From: Conus ventricosus | Lineage: Eukaryota > Mollusca > Gastropoda > Neogastropoda > Conidae | Direction of reading: 5' to 3' | Assembly (NCBI GenBank): GCA_018398815.1 | Contig: CM031607.1 | Coordinates: forward strand, 82,087,471 to 82,151,470 | Length of the DNA stretch: 64,000 nt | Part shown: piece by piece, positions 25,494-37,025 of the stretch | Numbering within the stretch: the first letter of the stretch is position 1 | Layout: the number at the start of each line of letters is the position of its first letter | Program-made: the position numbers and the translations under genes | Notes under the pieces: generated by a model | Told to the model about the DNA's origin: nothing | The model's database searches: none | What the model saw: the letters and a program-made list of their open reading frames with translations, nothing else

Positions 25494-25702
25494 CAGAATC
25501 CAGAACCGTACATGAATTGATGATTTCTTAAAGGTACCTCTCTTGCAAAGTGTTGGTGATAGGCAGGGTTTGCCCTGCATTTTCCGAATGTAGACACAGA
25601 ACATTGTGCTCAACATCATGGGAAGAGGGATAGACATATCTTTCCTATAGAAAGCCAAACTTTGGTCAGTCCACTGCCAGGTGCCCTGATACCTTGATGA
25701 CC

Positions 25703-25703
<1 letters not shown>

Positions 25704-25780
<77 letters not shown>
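25704..25780. repeat. (GA)n microsatellite
   Basis: About 76 bp of GA, directly followed by 'gttatctttattcccgaggg', which on the minus strand reads as an AATAAAGATAAC end running into (CT)n, resembling a LINE or SINE 3' terminus. Confidence 0.95.
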
Positions 25781-25781
<1 letters not shown>

Positions 25782-25954
25782 TATCTTTATTCCCGAGGGT
25801 GACAAATAAACAAGAAGATGCTTTCATTTTTCATCGGATCCTTATTCCTCCAGGGACTAAGGATATGAACACATCTAACTTTTACACAATATGGAGCTGA
25901 CTTTCACAAAAGCTGTGATTCACATTATCATAAACGAAAACATGCACACGAACT

Positions 25955-26143
<189 letters not shown>

Positions 26144-26191
26144 TAGTACAGAAAGATCATATAAGAAGCATTAACCACCATAGCAGTACAC

Positions 26192-26715
26192 AAGCCGGAA
26201 TAGCTCAGTTGGTAGAGCGCCGGACTCGTAATCTTGGTGATTCTGGGTTGCGGGTTCGAATCTCCTCCGGAGCGTTTCGGTACAGGGGGATTTTTCCCTC
26301 GGAGTTAACATTGGTTCTGACTCCGTTTCCCATACAATCCTTCGAATGTGACTATAAACCGAGGTTCCGTGTGTGAATGCATGCATAACATCTTGCACAC
26401 ACGTAAAATCCCATCACCAACTTTCGGAAGAGTAGGGCAGTTTGGCCGTTGGTGTGGATGACACGTTACACATTACAAGCACCCTGCGTGAGAAATAGAA
26501 AGATTGAAGGAAGTAAGGACATTGAGTGAACGATATTGAACGATATTGACTGGATGACACGGGAAACGACTGAATGAAGCGCCAGCTGGCAGCTCTCAGT
26601 CGGCACTACCCAGGTATGCAGCCCGTTGTGTAAACGAGTGTTGATTGTAAAGCACTTAGAGCTTGGTCTCTAGCCGAGAATAGGCGCTATATAAGTATTC
26701 ATTATTATTATTATT
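26192..26715 (+). mobile_element. tRNA-derived SINE, near full length
   Basis: The head folds as a degenerate tRNA: A box TAGCTCAGTTGGTAGAGC at 26200-26217, an anticodon-stem-like segment with CTCGTAA, and B box GGGTTCGAATC at about 26250. An approximately 350-bp body follows ('cttgcacacacgtaaaatcc', 'ggaaacgactgaatgaagcg'), ending 'gcttggtctctagccgagaa' and 'taggcgctatataagtattc', then (ATT)n. Internal pol III promoter boxes plus a short 3' repeat tail are the standard SINE layout. It resembles V-SINE-type elements reported from molluscs; the family name is not confirmed. It is not a tRNA gene because the acceptor stem does not close. Confidence 0.85.
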
Positions 26716-26953
26716 ATACTCACGCACGCACGCACGCACACACACACACACACACACGTTCCCTACGGAAAGAGCATATAAGAAGCATAATTCATTTTAG
26801 CAGTTTTATCAGCACAGCTTGTGGAGGAATGAACAGGAATTCATGAGGCAGTTATGTTCGAATACACAAGCATGTCTTCACATTCAACACTCTTGTTCAT
26901 GCAACATTGTTTAAAAAGCAGTGCAGAACAGGAGATAATACTGTTGTCAATAC

Positions 26954-26956
<3 letters not shown>
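26716..26956. other. (CGCA)n/(CA)n and flank duplicated around the SINE
   Basis: CA tract at 26721-26757 followed by 'acggaaagagcatataagaa', a near copy of 26145-26190 on the other side of the SINE. No gene seen. Confidence 0.6.

Positions 26957-27014
<58 letters not shown>
26957..27014. repeat. (GA)n microsatellite
   Basis: About 58 bp of GA. Confidence 0.97.
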
Positions 27015-27017
<3 letters not shown>

Positions 27018-27295
27018 TTTGATGTTTTATGGGGAAAGCAAGCAAGAAATAAGATATTAAAAAAAGAGAGAAAACGAACATTAAAAGAGAGGGAACCTGT
27101 TATGAAAACAAACCATGATCCGTCTCATTTATCCCATTAAAAACAGTACATACAATTATATATGAGCAGTACTCCGGCCCAAGCACATATCCTGCATGAA
27201 TACATCATACATCTTTCACAAATTGACATTTGCATGCACTGGCATATCGTGCCAATAATAGTAATAGTGTATTTTGCAACAGTAATGTTTGTAAA

Positions 27296-27333
27296 CCCCC
27301 CCCCCCAAAAAAAAAAAAAAAAAAAAAAAAAAA
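27296..27333. repeat. Poly-C/poly-A tract
   Basis: Eleven C followed by about 27 A. Confidence 0.95.
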
Positions 27334-27665
27334 CCAACAACAACAACAAACAACAAACAAAAACACGGTTAAAACAGTAACATGTGTACACAAAGCAATC
27401 ACTTTTGGAAAATAAGTAAAGTGTGCTGTAGATTACAATAATAATATATAAGTGGAAAGCCATCAGCAATATCAGTTACACTGCATATTTTCAGAACTAG
27501 AGTGTGTGTGTGTGTGTGCAAAATGTGAATACTGTTTGTCGATAAAACTCTGAGATTTGATGGTATTTCAGCTCAGATGCATGCGAGTTCAAGAAAAGAG
27601 GACCAGAACAGCAAATACTTGTTTGAGATAGGTCCATACTAGATGTGGGAACCTGGAGATTTGGT

Positions 27666-27670
<5 letters not shown>

Positions 27671-27730
<60 letters not shown>

Positions 27731-27930
27731 CCAATTAAGATCGTATTCTGGCAGACTATAGATCCTAACAATAGGATACTATAATCTGAGAAACATGTTG
27801 AACTACTACTACTACTACTACTACCACTACTACTACTACTATTACTGCTACTACTACTACTACAGCTGCTACTACTGCTGCTGCTGCTGCTGCTGCTAAT
27901 GCTGCTGCTGGTGATGATGATGATAACGAT
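27671..27930. repeat. (GA)n then (CTA)n/(CTG)n/(GAT)n
   Basis: GA at 27671-27728; triplet-rich CTA/CTG/GAT at 27804-27930. Serine-rich translations here are artefacts. Confidence 0.92.
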
Positions 27931-28140
27931 TACAATAATTATGGAACAAATAAAGACAAAAAGGTAGAAAGAAAGAAGTGAATATATGAACAAATGATTG
28001 AATGAATACGTAAATAAAATAAGATAAATAAATAAATAAATACATATGAAAAACGTAAAAGAACAGTACGGAGAAGAAAAAAAAAGAAGAAAAAAAACAT
28101 TCCAAGCCACATTACTTCGTTTTTCACACTTGCATTGTAT

Positions 28141-28142
<2 letters not shown>

Positions 28143-28226
<84 letters not shown>
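28143..28226. repeat. (GA)n microsatellite
   Basis: 84 bp of GA. Confidence 0.97.
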
Positions 28227-28227
<1 letters not shown>

Positions 28228-28368
28228 TGATAGACCTATTCATATTTCAGTCAACGTATATATATATTTGTTGTATTAAAAACAAGTTAAAACCAAGCTT
28301 AAAACACCTACAAGCCTGTTTCGCGCTGTGCGGTCGTCAGGATGTGATGGGCTTGTGCTGCCAGTGCT

Positions 28369-28370
<2 letters not shown>

Positions 28371-28442
<72 letters not shown>
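28371..28442. repeat. (CA)n(TA)n microsatellite
   Basis: CA to 28422 then TA to 28442. Confidence 0.97.
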
Positions 28443-28443
<1 letters not shown>

Positions 28444-28508
28444 ACAAATGTTGCTCCCCAAGGGGTTTAGCGCTCTGGAAATCATTTTGGGTATTTTAAC
28501 CACATTGA

Positions 28509-28509
<1 letters not shown>

Positions 28510-28601
<92 letters not shown>

Positions 28602-28612
28602 TATATATATAT
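28510..28612. repeat. (TA)n microsatellite
   Basis: About 100 bp of TA with a single phase slip near 28594. Confidence 0.97.
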
Positions 28613-29477
<865 letters not shown>

Positions 29478-29705
29478 ACGGGTCATATTAGACAAAGCTT
29501 ACCATTGCTGTATAAGCGCAAAAGTGTTCCAGTTTGCCTCTGTCCTTGTTTAAAGTATCTTTTCCTCACAAAAATTTATGAGGAAACACAGTATTTTTTT
29601 TTCTGTCATCAATGCAACGTTTCAGGTGGTGACAAAAGGATCTAAAATATCGTTAGCACAACTCAGTTCGGAAATAACTTTCTCTGTCTCAGTCAACTAC
29701 GCTTG

Positions 29706-29718
29706 CGCGCGCGCGCGC

Positions 29719-29772
<54 letters not shown>

Positions 29773-29797
29773 CCGAGACAGAGACAGAGAGAGACTC
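29706..29797. repeat. (GC)n(GA)n tract at LINE 3' boundary
   Basis: GC to 29719, GA to 29765, then GAGACA variants to 29797, where the LINE 3' end starts. Confidence 0.9.
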
Positions 29798-29919
29798 GAG
29801 ACTCAAGATATTTTATTCATTTTAGGCCTCAGCCCATCACGAAGGGGGATGTGAATATACAACTGAATGAAGTTATGTAGCAAATTCAAAATGAAAGCAA
29901 ACAATGATATAGAACATAT

Positions 29920-31790
29920 TCATGTGGTCAGAGCATCTCTCATTTTAAATCCTTTGTATACAAATAATGCAAGATTATGTACGTCTTCCAGAACCGTCGA
30001 TGACATTAACAAACTCAGTTTAAACAGTGAAGGATTTCTATAATATTTAGGCTTAATTAACGTTTCACGTGTACGTCCAAGTGCTGGGCAACACAGAACA
30101 AAATGCACATCATTTTCTTCGCTTTCATTACATAGGGGACAAATTAGGTCGTTAGACATCAACGTTCTGTATCGATAACGGTGTGTCGCTAAATCAGAAA
30201 TCCCGAGCCTAAATCTGGTTGTAATTGTATCAGATGCTTATCAATATCTAGATGAAAATAAGGTTTTAAACTGTGGTCACTACAAAAAGTACTGTACACA
30301 CTGAACCTGTCACTAGTGTGAATATGGTCGAACCAAGTTTGCCGTCGGCAGTCGATAAGCCTTTGTTGAAAACAACGTATAAATCCACGCACACTTCCAA
30401 CACCTTGATTCGCCCAAACAAAACCAAATCCATATTTAAACAAACTCAAGCGAATGTTTGTTACCCATTTTTTCTAGGTCATACAACATATCATATGCTT
30501 TTCGTGGAATCCTGTAATTCTCCATTTGAATCAACTTAATCCAATAGCGAATGCACATAACAGCAGAATTTACATGTAATTGGGTAGCGATTTGTTTCAC
30601 CATAAACAAGGTCATTCGGTGGTCGTCTGTCTACTCCTAGAAATTTCTTCAAAGCGAAATAAATGAACTGATGCACAATGGACAAGTCTAAGCCCCATAT
30701 TTCAGAACCATACTGCACAATTGGCTGTATCCGAGAATCAAATAATTTCATGAATAAATCAAAGGAGTTGTTGTTTAACACGTTTAACCTTTTCAAAAGA
30801 TAAATCGAAACATTTTTGCTCTGCTTGCAAGGTTTTTGCATGCAGCAGTAAAGCTCAAACACGTTGAAAAAAGTATTCCTAAGTATTTGTACACGTTAAC
30901 TACAGGCATTGTAATACCATTATATAACCATTTTTCTCTCACACTCAAATAGCCACCCTTTCAAAAGACTATAATATTGCTTTTTGTCATATAAACTTCA
31001 AGCTGAAGAGATTGAGTGGCATGCTGTGGCTATTCAATTGTGTCTGCAAACCTGTAACTGTCTCCGCCATCAAAACAACATCATTAGCCAACAACAGAAT
31101 AAATAATTCATATACGTCAAGTGAAAATCTAGCACCATGTCTTCCATTGTTGATATCTCCCATCGCCAATTCGTTAATAAAAAGAGAGAACAGAACAGGG
31201 CTGCAGGCATCTCCTTGTCTTAATCCTGATGTGCAGGCAATGTAATCAGTAAACGTAGAACCACATCTAACTCTCGCTTTAACATCATTGTGCATGGTTT
31301 TAATACATTTAAAATAACTTACCTTTAATACCATTCTTTAAGAGAACTGGCCAGAGAAGATTTCGATTTATCGTATCAAAAGCTTTTTCGAAATCTATAA
31401 ACGCAACATAAAGTGTTCTATTGTAACAGAACTGCTTCTGTATGAGAGCAAGTAAAGAAAACATGTGGTCGACTGTTGAATATCCTTTTTTGAATCCAGC
31501 TTGATATTCACCTGTGATGTTTCCTTCCACCCATTCTTGCAATCTGTTACTTATCACCATACCAAATAATTTACTGCTAAATATCACTCAGAGAAATTCC
31601 CCTATAATTATTGGGGTTATTGATGTCAACTTTCTTGAAAATTGGCTGAATAATAGATTCAGACCAGGGAATATACCATCATCAAATAGTTTATTAAATA
31701 ATTTCAAGAACAAATGAATAACCTGTTCATTTGAATACTTAAAGAGCTCGCCAATAATGCCATCGGGACCAGCTGCTTTGTGGTTCTTTA
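29920..31790 (-). pseudogene. LINE reverse transcriptase and C-terminal domain
   Basis: RT blocks: SNRLQEWVEGNIT, AGFKKGYSTVDHMF, AFIDFEKAFDTINR (31400-31560), SGLRQGDACSPVLFSLFINELA (31170-31230), then LLANDVVLMAET near 31085. In the last block the first Asp of the usual ADD is Asn (codon at 31083-31085; one G-to-A change), so polymerase activity would be lost. Downstream come QYGSEIWGLDL (thumb/connector) and a C-terminal CPLCNESEENDVHFVLCCP cysteine/histidine motif at 30120. At least three frame changes or stops separate the pieces. Confidence 0.88.
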
Positions 31791-31796
31791 ATTTTC

Positions 31797-32450
31797 CTAA
31801 AGCAAGCAGTATTCTTCTTCAGAGATTGGACGATTCATATAGTCTTCCGTGTTTTCAACTGAGTCCTCATTTACTGTGTTGTCAGCATCCGTTTCCAGCA
31901 AAGCTTTAAAATGTGAAAACCAAGAGTCAATTGATATGTTATTTCTAGGCTGTTTCCTTTTGAAAGATGCATTATGAACAACGTCCCAGATTTCTTTTTG
32001 ATTTCTCACAGTCAATACAAGTTTGTCTAATAAGGCTTTGTTGAATTGCTTCTCCTTCCGCTTCAATAAGTTTTATATACTCACGTCTGGCAATAACATA
32101 TTCATTTCTTTTTTCGATAATTAATTCCTTTTTCTTTTCAAATTTTACAGAACGACGAAATATCTGCAACAATCTTTTGGTTTTCTTTTACAAAGTTTGC
32201 ATTCTAAATCAAACCATTTACTTGAATTTTCATTGTTATCAAATGATATACGTGTTTTCATGGATTCAGCACTTACTCCTATACAATCATTAAAAGCTTC
32301 AAGAGCATCGTTCACGTTAACATCAATTAAATCAATCGCAAGGTGAATGTTGGTACGCATTTCCTCACTACACAAAATACTGGTATATTTATCAGCACAC
32401 TTGTCGTCCACAAAAGTTTGTATATAACAAAATCCTGTTTTTGCGTGCAA
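31797..32450 (-). pseudogene. LINE linker between endonuclease and RT
   Basis: Highly charged sequence (KFEKKKELIIEKRNEY, KSKRNLGRCS) and the pre-RT segment SWFSHFKALLETDADN ... ISEEEYCLL are typical of the region between endonuclease and RT. Broken into two frames near 32150. Confidence 0.75.
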
Positions 32451-32459
32451 ACATCAGAT

Positions 32460-34110
32460 AAATGTTGCTTTGGAAAACAACACCTGCAGTCACTGGAAAA
32501 TGGTCAGAATCAATACGTTCAACAATAGATAGTTGCAGGAATCAAACAATATCATAAAAAGTTCACGTGAAAATACAAAATAGTCGTCTGTGACACTGCT
32601 TCCAGAATCAGATATGAATGTGTAGCAACCTTCATGGTCGCCTCTGCACACGCCATTCAAAATACTCAGATCTAATGCAGTACACATGTTCAATAATAAT
32701 TTCCCATAGTTGAAGTGGCTAGTGTCGCGGACTCCCGGCTGGGAGGTCGTGGGTTCGAATCCCATCAGAGTCATGTGAGTTTTTCTGCCCCGACCAGCTC
32801 CTACCCAGAGTTGAGTTTGCTGCGGACTCAGTTGGGAAGACTGGGATCACACAGTCGAGTTTCATCCACTTAATGGATGCGTTTCTGAGAGTGTTGCTCA
32901 AATTTCATGACCAACACTGCAGGTGCCTGTATCTCTCGGGCCTGGTTGACGCCGGGATATATTATGAAAGGAAGCGTAGAGTACAGCCCTGTCATGTAGT
33001 CTCAGACCGAAATGGAAATCCGTAGCATCATCTTAATCATCCTCATTCTCATTGATCAGCGTTAAAAAAAAATGTCTCAAATTCTGTGGCCCTTCATGCC
33101 CTGCTCTCATGGTGACCTCAGTTTCGATGTCCTCTCCACGTCTGTGGCCTTGGTTTGGTTCCGTCAGGGTCACCGGTATCAGCGAGTCCATGGGGGCTGT
33201 CGTTGGACGGACGTGGTGGCGACCTCCGGAGGGAGAGCTCACTCACGCCGGCTCCGCGACTAAGCAATTATTGTCGTCAGTAGGGGGCTTAGTACGTGGT
33301 GTCCTGCGTATGTTAGATCAGAACAGGCGCCACTGAACACCACCGAAGTGACTCGGCAGCAGTGCAGTGTCTTCTCCGGTGGGTTGCCTCTTGACGACTT
33401 GACACTGACTGCTCCCTGTGGATTGCCTGTGCCGGGGCTGCGGCGGGGCCGACCGGGCTGTGGCTGTGGATGGGGTGTCCGGAATGAGCGGCGTGCGCGC
33501 ACTGCCTCTGAGGTGGCGCAGAGGTTGGGACAGAAAAAAAAAATCCCATAGTTGTTCAAAGTAAGATCTCTTGATTGCTGGTTCAAATTAAGAGACAAAT
33601 TATTGAATCGTGGGTCAACATTATTTTTCACAGAGTATTCTTGAGAAATATCAGCAGTTCTACTGTTCAAATCACCAACTAAAATAACATACACATCATT
33701 CTGTAACAGAAAATCAGTTAAACACTCTTCAAGCATATTGATGCCATTGTCTATATCAAAATGAGTATTGAAAGGAGATCCTTCTGGGGTATATATGTAC
33801 AAACATACAGAATATCTTTATCCAATCCAAACAGCTCTTTGTCAATCAAAAAGATGCAACAATTGACATGATCAACATCAACACTTTTGACATATTGGAA
33901 AAGGTCATTTTTTATCAAGCAAACAAGTCCTCCCGAACGTCTACCATGCTTGGTAAATTTTACAGCAGGTTTACAAAACAATCTGTATCTGGCAAAAACA
34001 TCACACTGACATTCCTCTATGAATGTCTCAACTAAACAAACAAAATCAAATTCACAAACAAAAGAAGTAAAATCGGAATCATACATTTCTGTCAACAACC
34101 CATTCACATT
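32460..34110 (-). pseudogene. LINE APE-type endonuclease domain, split by a SINE
   Basis: 34107-33751 reads as the first endonuclease half: FDFVCLVETFIEE (the Glu of the VET block) and RRSGGLVCLIKN. 33802-33545 continues with YTPEGSPFN and VILVGDLNSRTAD (the GDxN block). The SINE insertion at 32713-33543 interrupts the rest, and 32700-32460 resumes toward the linker. The domain nicks target DNA to prime reverse transcription. Confidence 0.82.
32713..33543 (+). mobile_element. SINE-led insertion with 11-bp target duplication
   Basis: The 831-bp insertion is flanked by identical TCCCATAGTTG copies (32702-32712 and 33544-33554) and ends in an A run at 33532-33543, so retrotransposition is directly visible. 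The head has a tRNA-like B box GTGGGTTCGAATCCC at about 32748. The body to 33060 matches the copy at 20.8-21.25 kb. An internal A run at 33065 separates a second, GC-richer segment (33072-33531) not seen in the other copy; it may be a transduced or fused unit. Confidence 0.88.
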
Positions 34111-34259
34111 CTACAGCAAAAAAGAGAAATATTTTGATTTAGCACGCAGTGTATGTTGCACGTGCTCATTCACGCTGTCGCTGGTTGGCACAACCTCGCT
34201 CTCCTGACCAGCATCGCGTCGCTCAAGTGTGTCACTGACATGAAAGACAGGTGAGCACA

Positions 34260-34795
34260 CATACGGTGTTAGATTAACTCTGTTCCCTCTCTTGCTGTTA
34301 TCAGGGGGGAAAGTACATTCAGAACGTGGCCGGCCAATCTCCTATCTGGATTCGTGCAAAGTGTCCCCTCACCAAGGAAATACTTTTTGCCATCTATGGG
34401 TAGGTGGTCGAAGACCATCGTGGCTCTTTTCCCATCATTTCTAGCTTTTTTTCAGGTGGGGGGACAGTCTGCGCCGAATCTCCCTCACTCGGAAGGAGAA
34501 GTCTTCCCCCACAAAAATACTGGTGCCCTGTAATTTCTTTTTTTCTTTCAGAATTTGCACTTTGTGTTTGTAAAAAATGCACCTTGCATTGATCGGAGAG
34601 TCTGGTCTGCCGTTCAAACGATGGACCCTATCAAATTCAATGTCAGTACTAATATCCAGTTTATCAGCAATGACATGCAGTTTACTTTCACACTGTTCAG
34701 TGCACTCATTTTGGTCTTTACTTATTCCATAGAATATAAGTTTATTCCTCTTGGATCTGCCCTCAAGATCGTCAGTCTTTTTTCCAGCTGTTCAA
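34260..34795 (-). pseudogene. LINE ORF1p-like domain (frameshifted part)
   Basis: Reading 34780-34620 gives EGRSKRNKLIFYGISKDQ and then KLDISTDIEFDRVHR, the signature of the L1 ORF1p-type RNA-binding domain. It is in a different frame from the coiled coil upstream. 34582-34330 continues with basic sequence and FLGEGTL. It probably binds element RNA. Presence upstream of the endonuclease in one element is consistent with a fused or two-ORF layout. Confidence 0.65.
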
Positions 34796-35293
34796 CCCGG
34801 GAAAGCAGATCAGAGTTTTTCTCCAGAGATTTTGATTTTCTTTTTTCAGATCATCCACTTTATCTTTTAAACCCATCACATTACCCTGCAACTCAGCATA
34901 CTGCTCTCTCAGTCCTTTCACACAGCGTTCCACTTCATCAAGCTCACAGTTTGTTGCGGCGTTCTGGGCCTTCATGGACTGAAGCATCTCCATGACGTCA
35001 GTAAGGGTAGGCTGCCGGGAAGGAGAAGAAGACTGCCCGCCGCCCTGGGATGCCGTGGCCCTGTCCAAGCTCGACCGTTCACTGCTGCCCAGTCGTGACT
35101 GCCTCAGGCTGTCCTTGGGTCCCGGGTTCTGCTCCACGTCTCCGCACCTCAACAGCAAACTGCCCCAGTACAACAGGGTGAGGAGCAGGCCAAGGGTGAC
35201 ACCGTCCAGTCTGCTGCGAGATGTCAACATGGCGACTCGCGCGGCTCTCTTCTCTATGGCTGTCCTCGTCATAAATGAGAGGAAAACCGGCAA
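34772..35293 (-). pseudogene. LINE ORF N-terminus: hydrophobic leader, 2A-like peptide, coiled coil
   Basis: Residues 33-49 are hydrophobic (LGLLLTLLYWGSLLLR) and run directly into GDVEQNPGP (nucleotides 35117-35140 encode DVEQNPGP), a perfect match to the 2A consensus D-V/I-E-x-N-P-G-P that makes ribosomes skip the last Gly-Pro bond. Residues 60-95 are Ser/Gln-rich. Residues 95-160 form a heptad coiled coil (LTDVMEMLQSMKAQ, VMGLKDKVDDLKKEN), expected for ORF1-type trimerisation. N-terminal 2A-like sequences are documented in APE-type LINEs of several invertebrates, where a signal-like leader precedes them. The frame breaks at about 34790. The exact Met is uncertain; ATG codons lie at several upstream positions. 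Confidence 0.85.
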
Positions 35294-35461
35294 GAAGGAA
35301 CCACATGTCGCTCGAAAAGCGAGTGGGGTGGCCGGTATGGTTCAGCAGAAGGCCACTGGCAAAAAATGGCGATCAGGATCGACTTCCTTCTTCCTCAACT
35401 GACAAAAATTAAGCAGACGACACGACATGCGACCTGCACGCTCCACTGTCAGGTCACGACC

Positions 35462-35464
<3 letters not shown>

Positions 35465-35499
<35 letters not shown>
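35465..35499. repeat. (GA)n at LINE 5' boundary
   Basis: About 35 bp of GA; matching simple sequence lies at the LINE 3' end. Confidence 0.9.
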
Positions 35500-35501
<2 letters not shown>

Positions 35502-35994
35502 GAGACCACGAACATCATTTCTAAGAATAGAACAATTTGCGAGTAACACACATTAAGATAAGACCATTTTAACAAATGCCTGCAAAACATGAGCGTATGA
35601 ATAAATAAACAAATAAATAACTCTTCGACACAGTTTAGTCACATGTACATATATAGATCTTGTCAAAGAAAGGGAACCACCAGATGTTGCTGCGGTAAAT
35701 TAAACGAGCGAATTTACAGGAAAAGAGCATTTTAATCAACAGTTACCATCTCACCAATGCATCACGAATTCATGTGTCATTGTGAACCAAACAGCATTTA
35801 ACAGTGGCTGAAGGGAAGAAGAGGCAGAAGAGGGAGGTAGGGTGAGTTATCCATGACGTGGAAAAGTGACTGTGAACAGCATTTTGAAATACATATGACA
35901 CAAACGCATATTTGACGAAATGCCCATGAACTGGTAGCTTGTCCATATAAATGTAAACCTTACATGAATACATCTACATACATAACATTGATAC
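35500..35994. other. Unannotated spacer, likely intron
   Basis: No coding or repeat feature seen. Lies 3' of the lectin exon on its strand. Confidence 0.4.
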
Positions 35995-36251
35995 CAGTCG
36001 CCCCGAAAACTTGCAGCCCAATGAAGACAATTTGATCCTCTCGAAGATTCAGATGTTTTTCCACTTCATCCCATTCTGTGGGTGTGTTGAGACTGGCCAG
36101 AGTCCCCCCACGTTTCGTACAAGCTAGCAAGGCATTCTCCCAGGTAAGATAATATGTACCATCGATGTACAAGAAGCAGCTGCCAGCAATCCACGTCTGT
36201 CCTTCCCCACACTGAGCATTCGACATTTCATTCCACGGTTCATCCTTCACC
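35995..36251 (-). CDS. Candidate exon: N-terminal half of a C-type lectin domain
   Basis: Bounded by a pyrimidine-rich acceptor ending CACAG (36252) and a plausible donor CTG|GTATCA (35995/35994). The reading QCGEGQTWIAGSCFLYIDGTYYLTWENALLACTKRG... shows the C-type lectin landmarks: Cys pair opening the fold, the Trp of TWENALLAC, GGTLASLNTPTEWDEV for helix 2, and IVFIGLQ for the WIGL strand. The calcium/sugar-binding half (EPN/QPD, WND) would be in a later exon and is not seen. C-type lectin domains are extracellular recognition modules of immunity and receptor proteins. The minus-strand position upstream of the LDLRa exon suggests one receptor-type gene. Entry phase 2, exit phase 1. Confidence 0.78.
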
Positions 36252-36825
36252 CTGTGGTAAAGAGAAGTAATACAACACTTTATATCTTAGCTCTAATTCT
36301 GCTGTTGCAGAAGCTCACATTCACATTTACATTTAGCCATATTTATGATGAAAACTAGACTATTGATATGAATCTTCTATTTTTCTCAGCGTATTCATGA
36401 AGACCATCTACGTAAGTCTGGTGAAAATGTTCCTATCAAATGATTTGGTTGACATAATTACAGTACAGTTTTAAATACTAGGAACATGAAGCTGATAAAA
36501 CATGTGCACTTTCATTATTGTTTCAAAAGATTTTTTTTCTTCTGTTTTTAAGTGGATCAATAGATTCTCATACCTGAATCTGACAGAACCCACGAGCTTT
36601 ACGCGATTCTCTTGAAACTTTACCATCAGGTTTAAATATCACATACACAAGACTACTATGATTAACTTCATTTCATGATTCTTCTAAAAAGAAAGCGTTT
36701 ATCATTGATTTTTCTTTACGTTATGTGTATGCTGTGGAATTATGTGCCCTTATACATGACTAAATCAGAAAGAATTGCTGGAATTTTGTAAACGTGCTGT
36801 TAAAACCTTTATCAGGCAGTCTTCT
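36252..36825. other. Unannotated spacer, likely intron
   Basis: No feature recognised; T-rich directly upstream (on the minus strand) of the lectin exon acceptor. Confidence 0.4.
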
Positions 36826-36886
36826 TCTTCTTCTTCTTCTTCTTCTTCTCTCTCTCTCTCTCTGTGTCTGTGTCCCCCCCCTCTCT

Positions 36887-36933
<47 letters not shown>

Positions 36934-36991
36934 CGCGTGCGTGCGTGCGTGCGTGCGTGCGTGCATGCGTGCGTGCGTGCGCGTGTGTGTG

Positions 36992-37023
<32 letters not shown>

Positions 37024-37025
37024 AT
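36826..37025. repeat. (TTC)n(TC)n(TG)n(TGCG)n(TA)n compound microsatellite
   Basis: Ends in (TA)n with a 'tatta' slip immediately before hammerhead family 2. Confidence 0.95.

Larger units (their letters stand above)
29798..35462 (-). mobile_element. Nearly complete LINE with 2A-like peptide, between two (GA)n tracts
   Basis: Read on the minus strand, all parts of one element appear in order: leader, ORF start with 2A-like motif (35293), coiled coil, ORF1p-like domain, endonuclease, RT, cysteine motif and 3' UTR ending AATAAAATATCTTGAG next to (CT)n. The 5' border also abuts (CT)n at 35465-35499, so both ends are in the same simple sequence. Without the SINE inserted at 32713-33543 it is about 4.8 kb. 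Confidence 0.85.

Noticed and set aside
26192..26275. Possible tRNA gene (A and B boxes, CTCGTAA anticodon-like loop)
   Set aside because: Acceptor stem does not pair properly and the sequence continues into a SINE body shared with 12.5 kb.
33072..33531. GC-rich segment as a host exon or processed pseudogene
   Set aside because: Several open frames but none with a recognisable domain; bracketed within a SINE insertion, so left as a SINE-linked segment.
34992..35402. 136-codon plus-strand open frame
   Set aside because: Antisense shadow of the LINE 2A/coiled-coil ORF, which has recognisable motifs.
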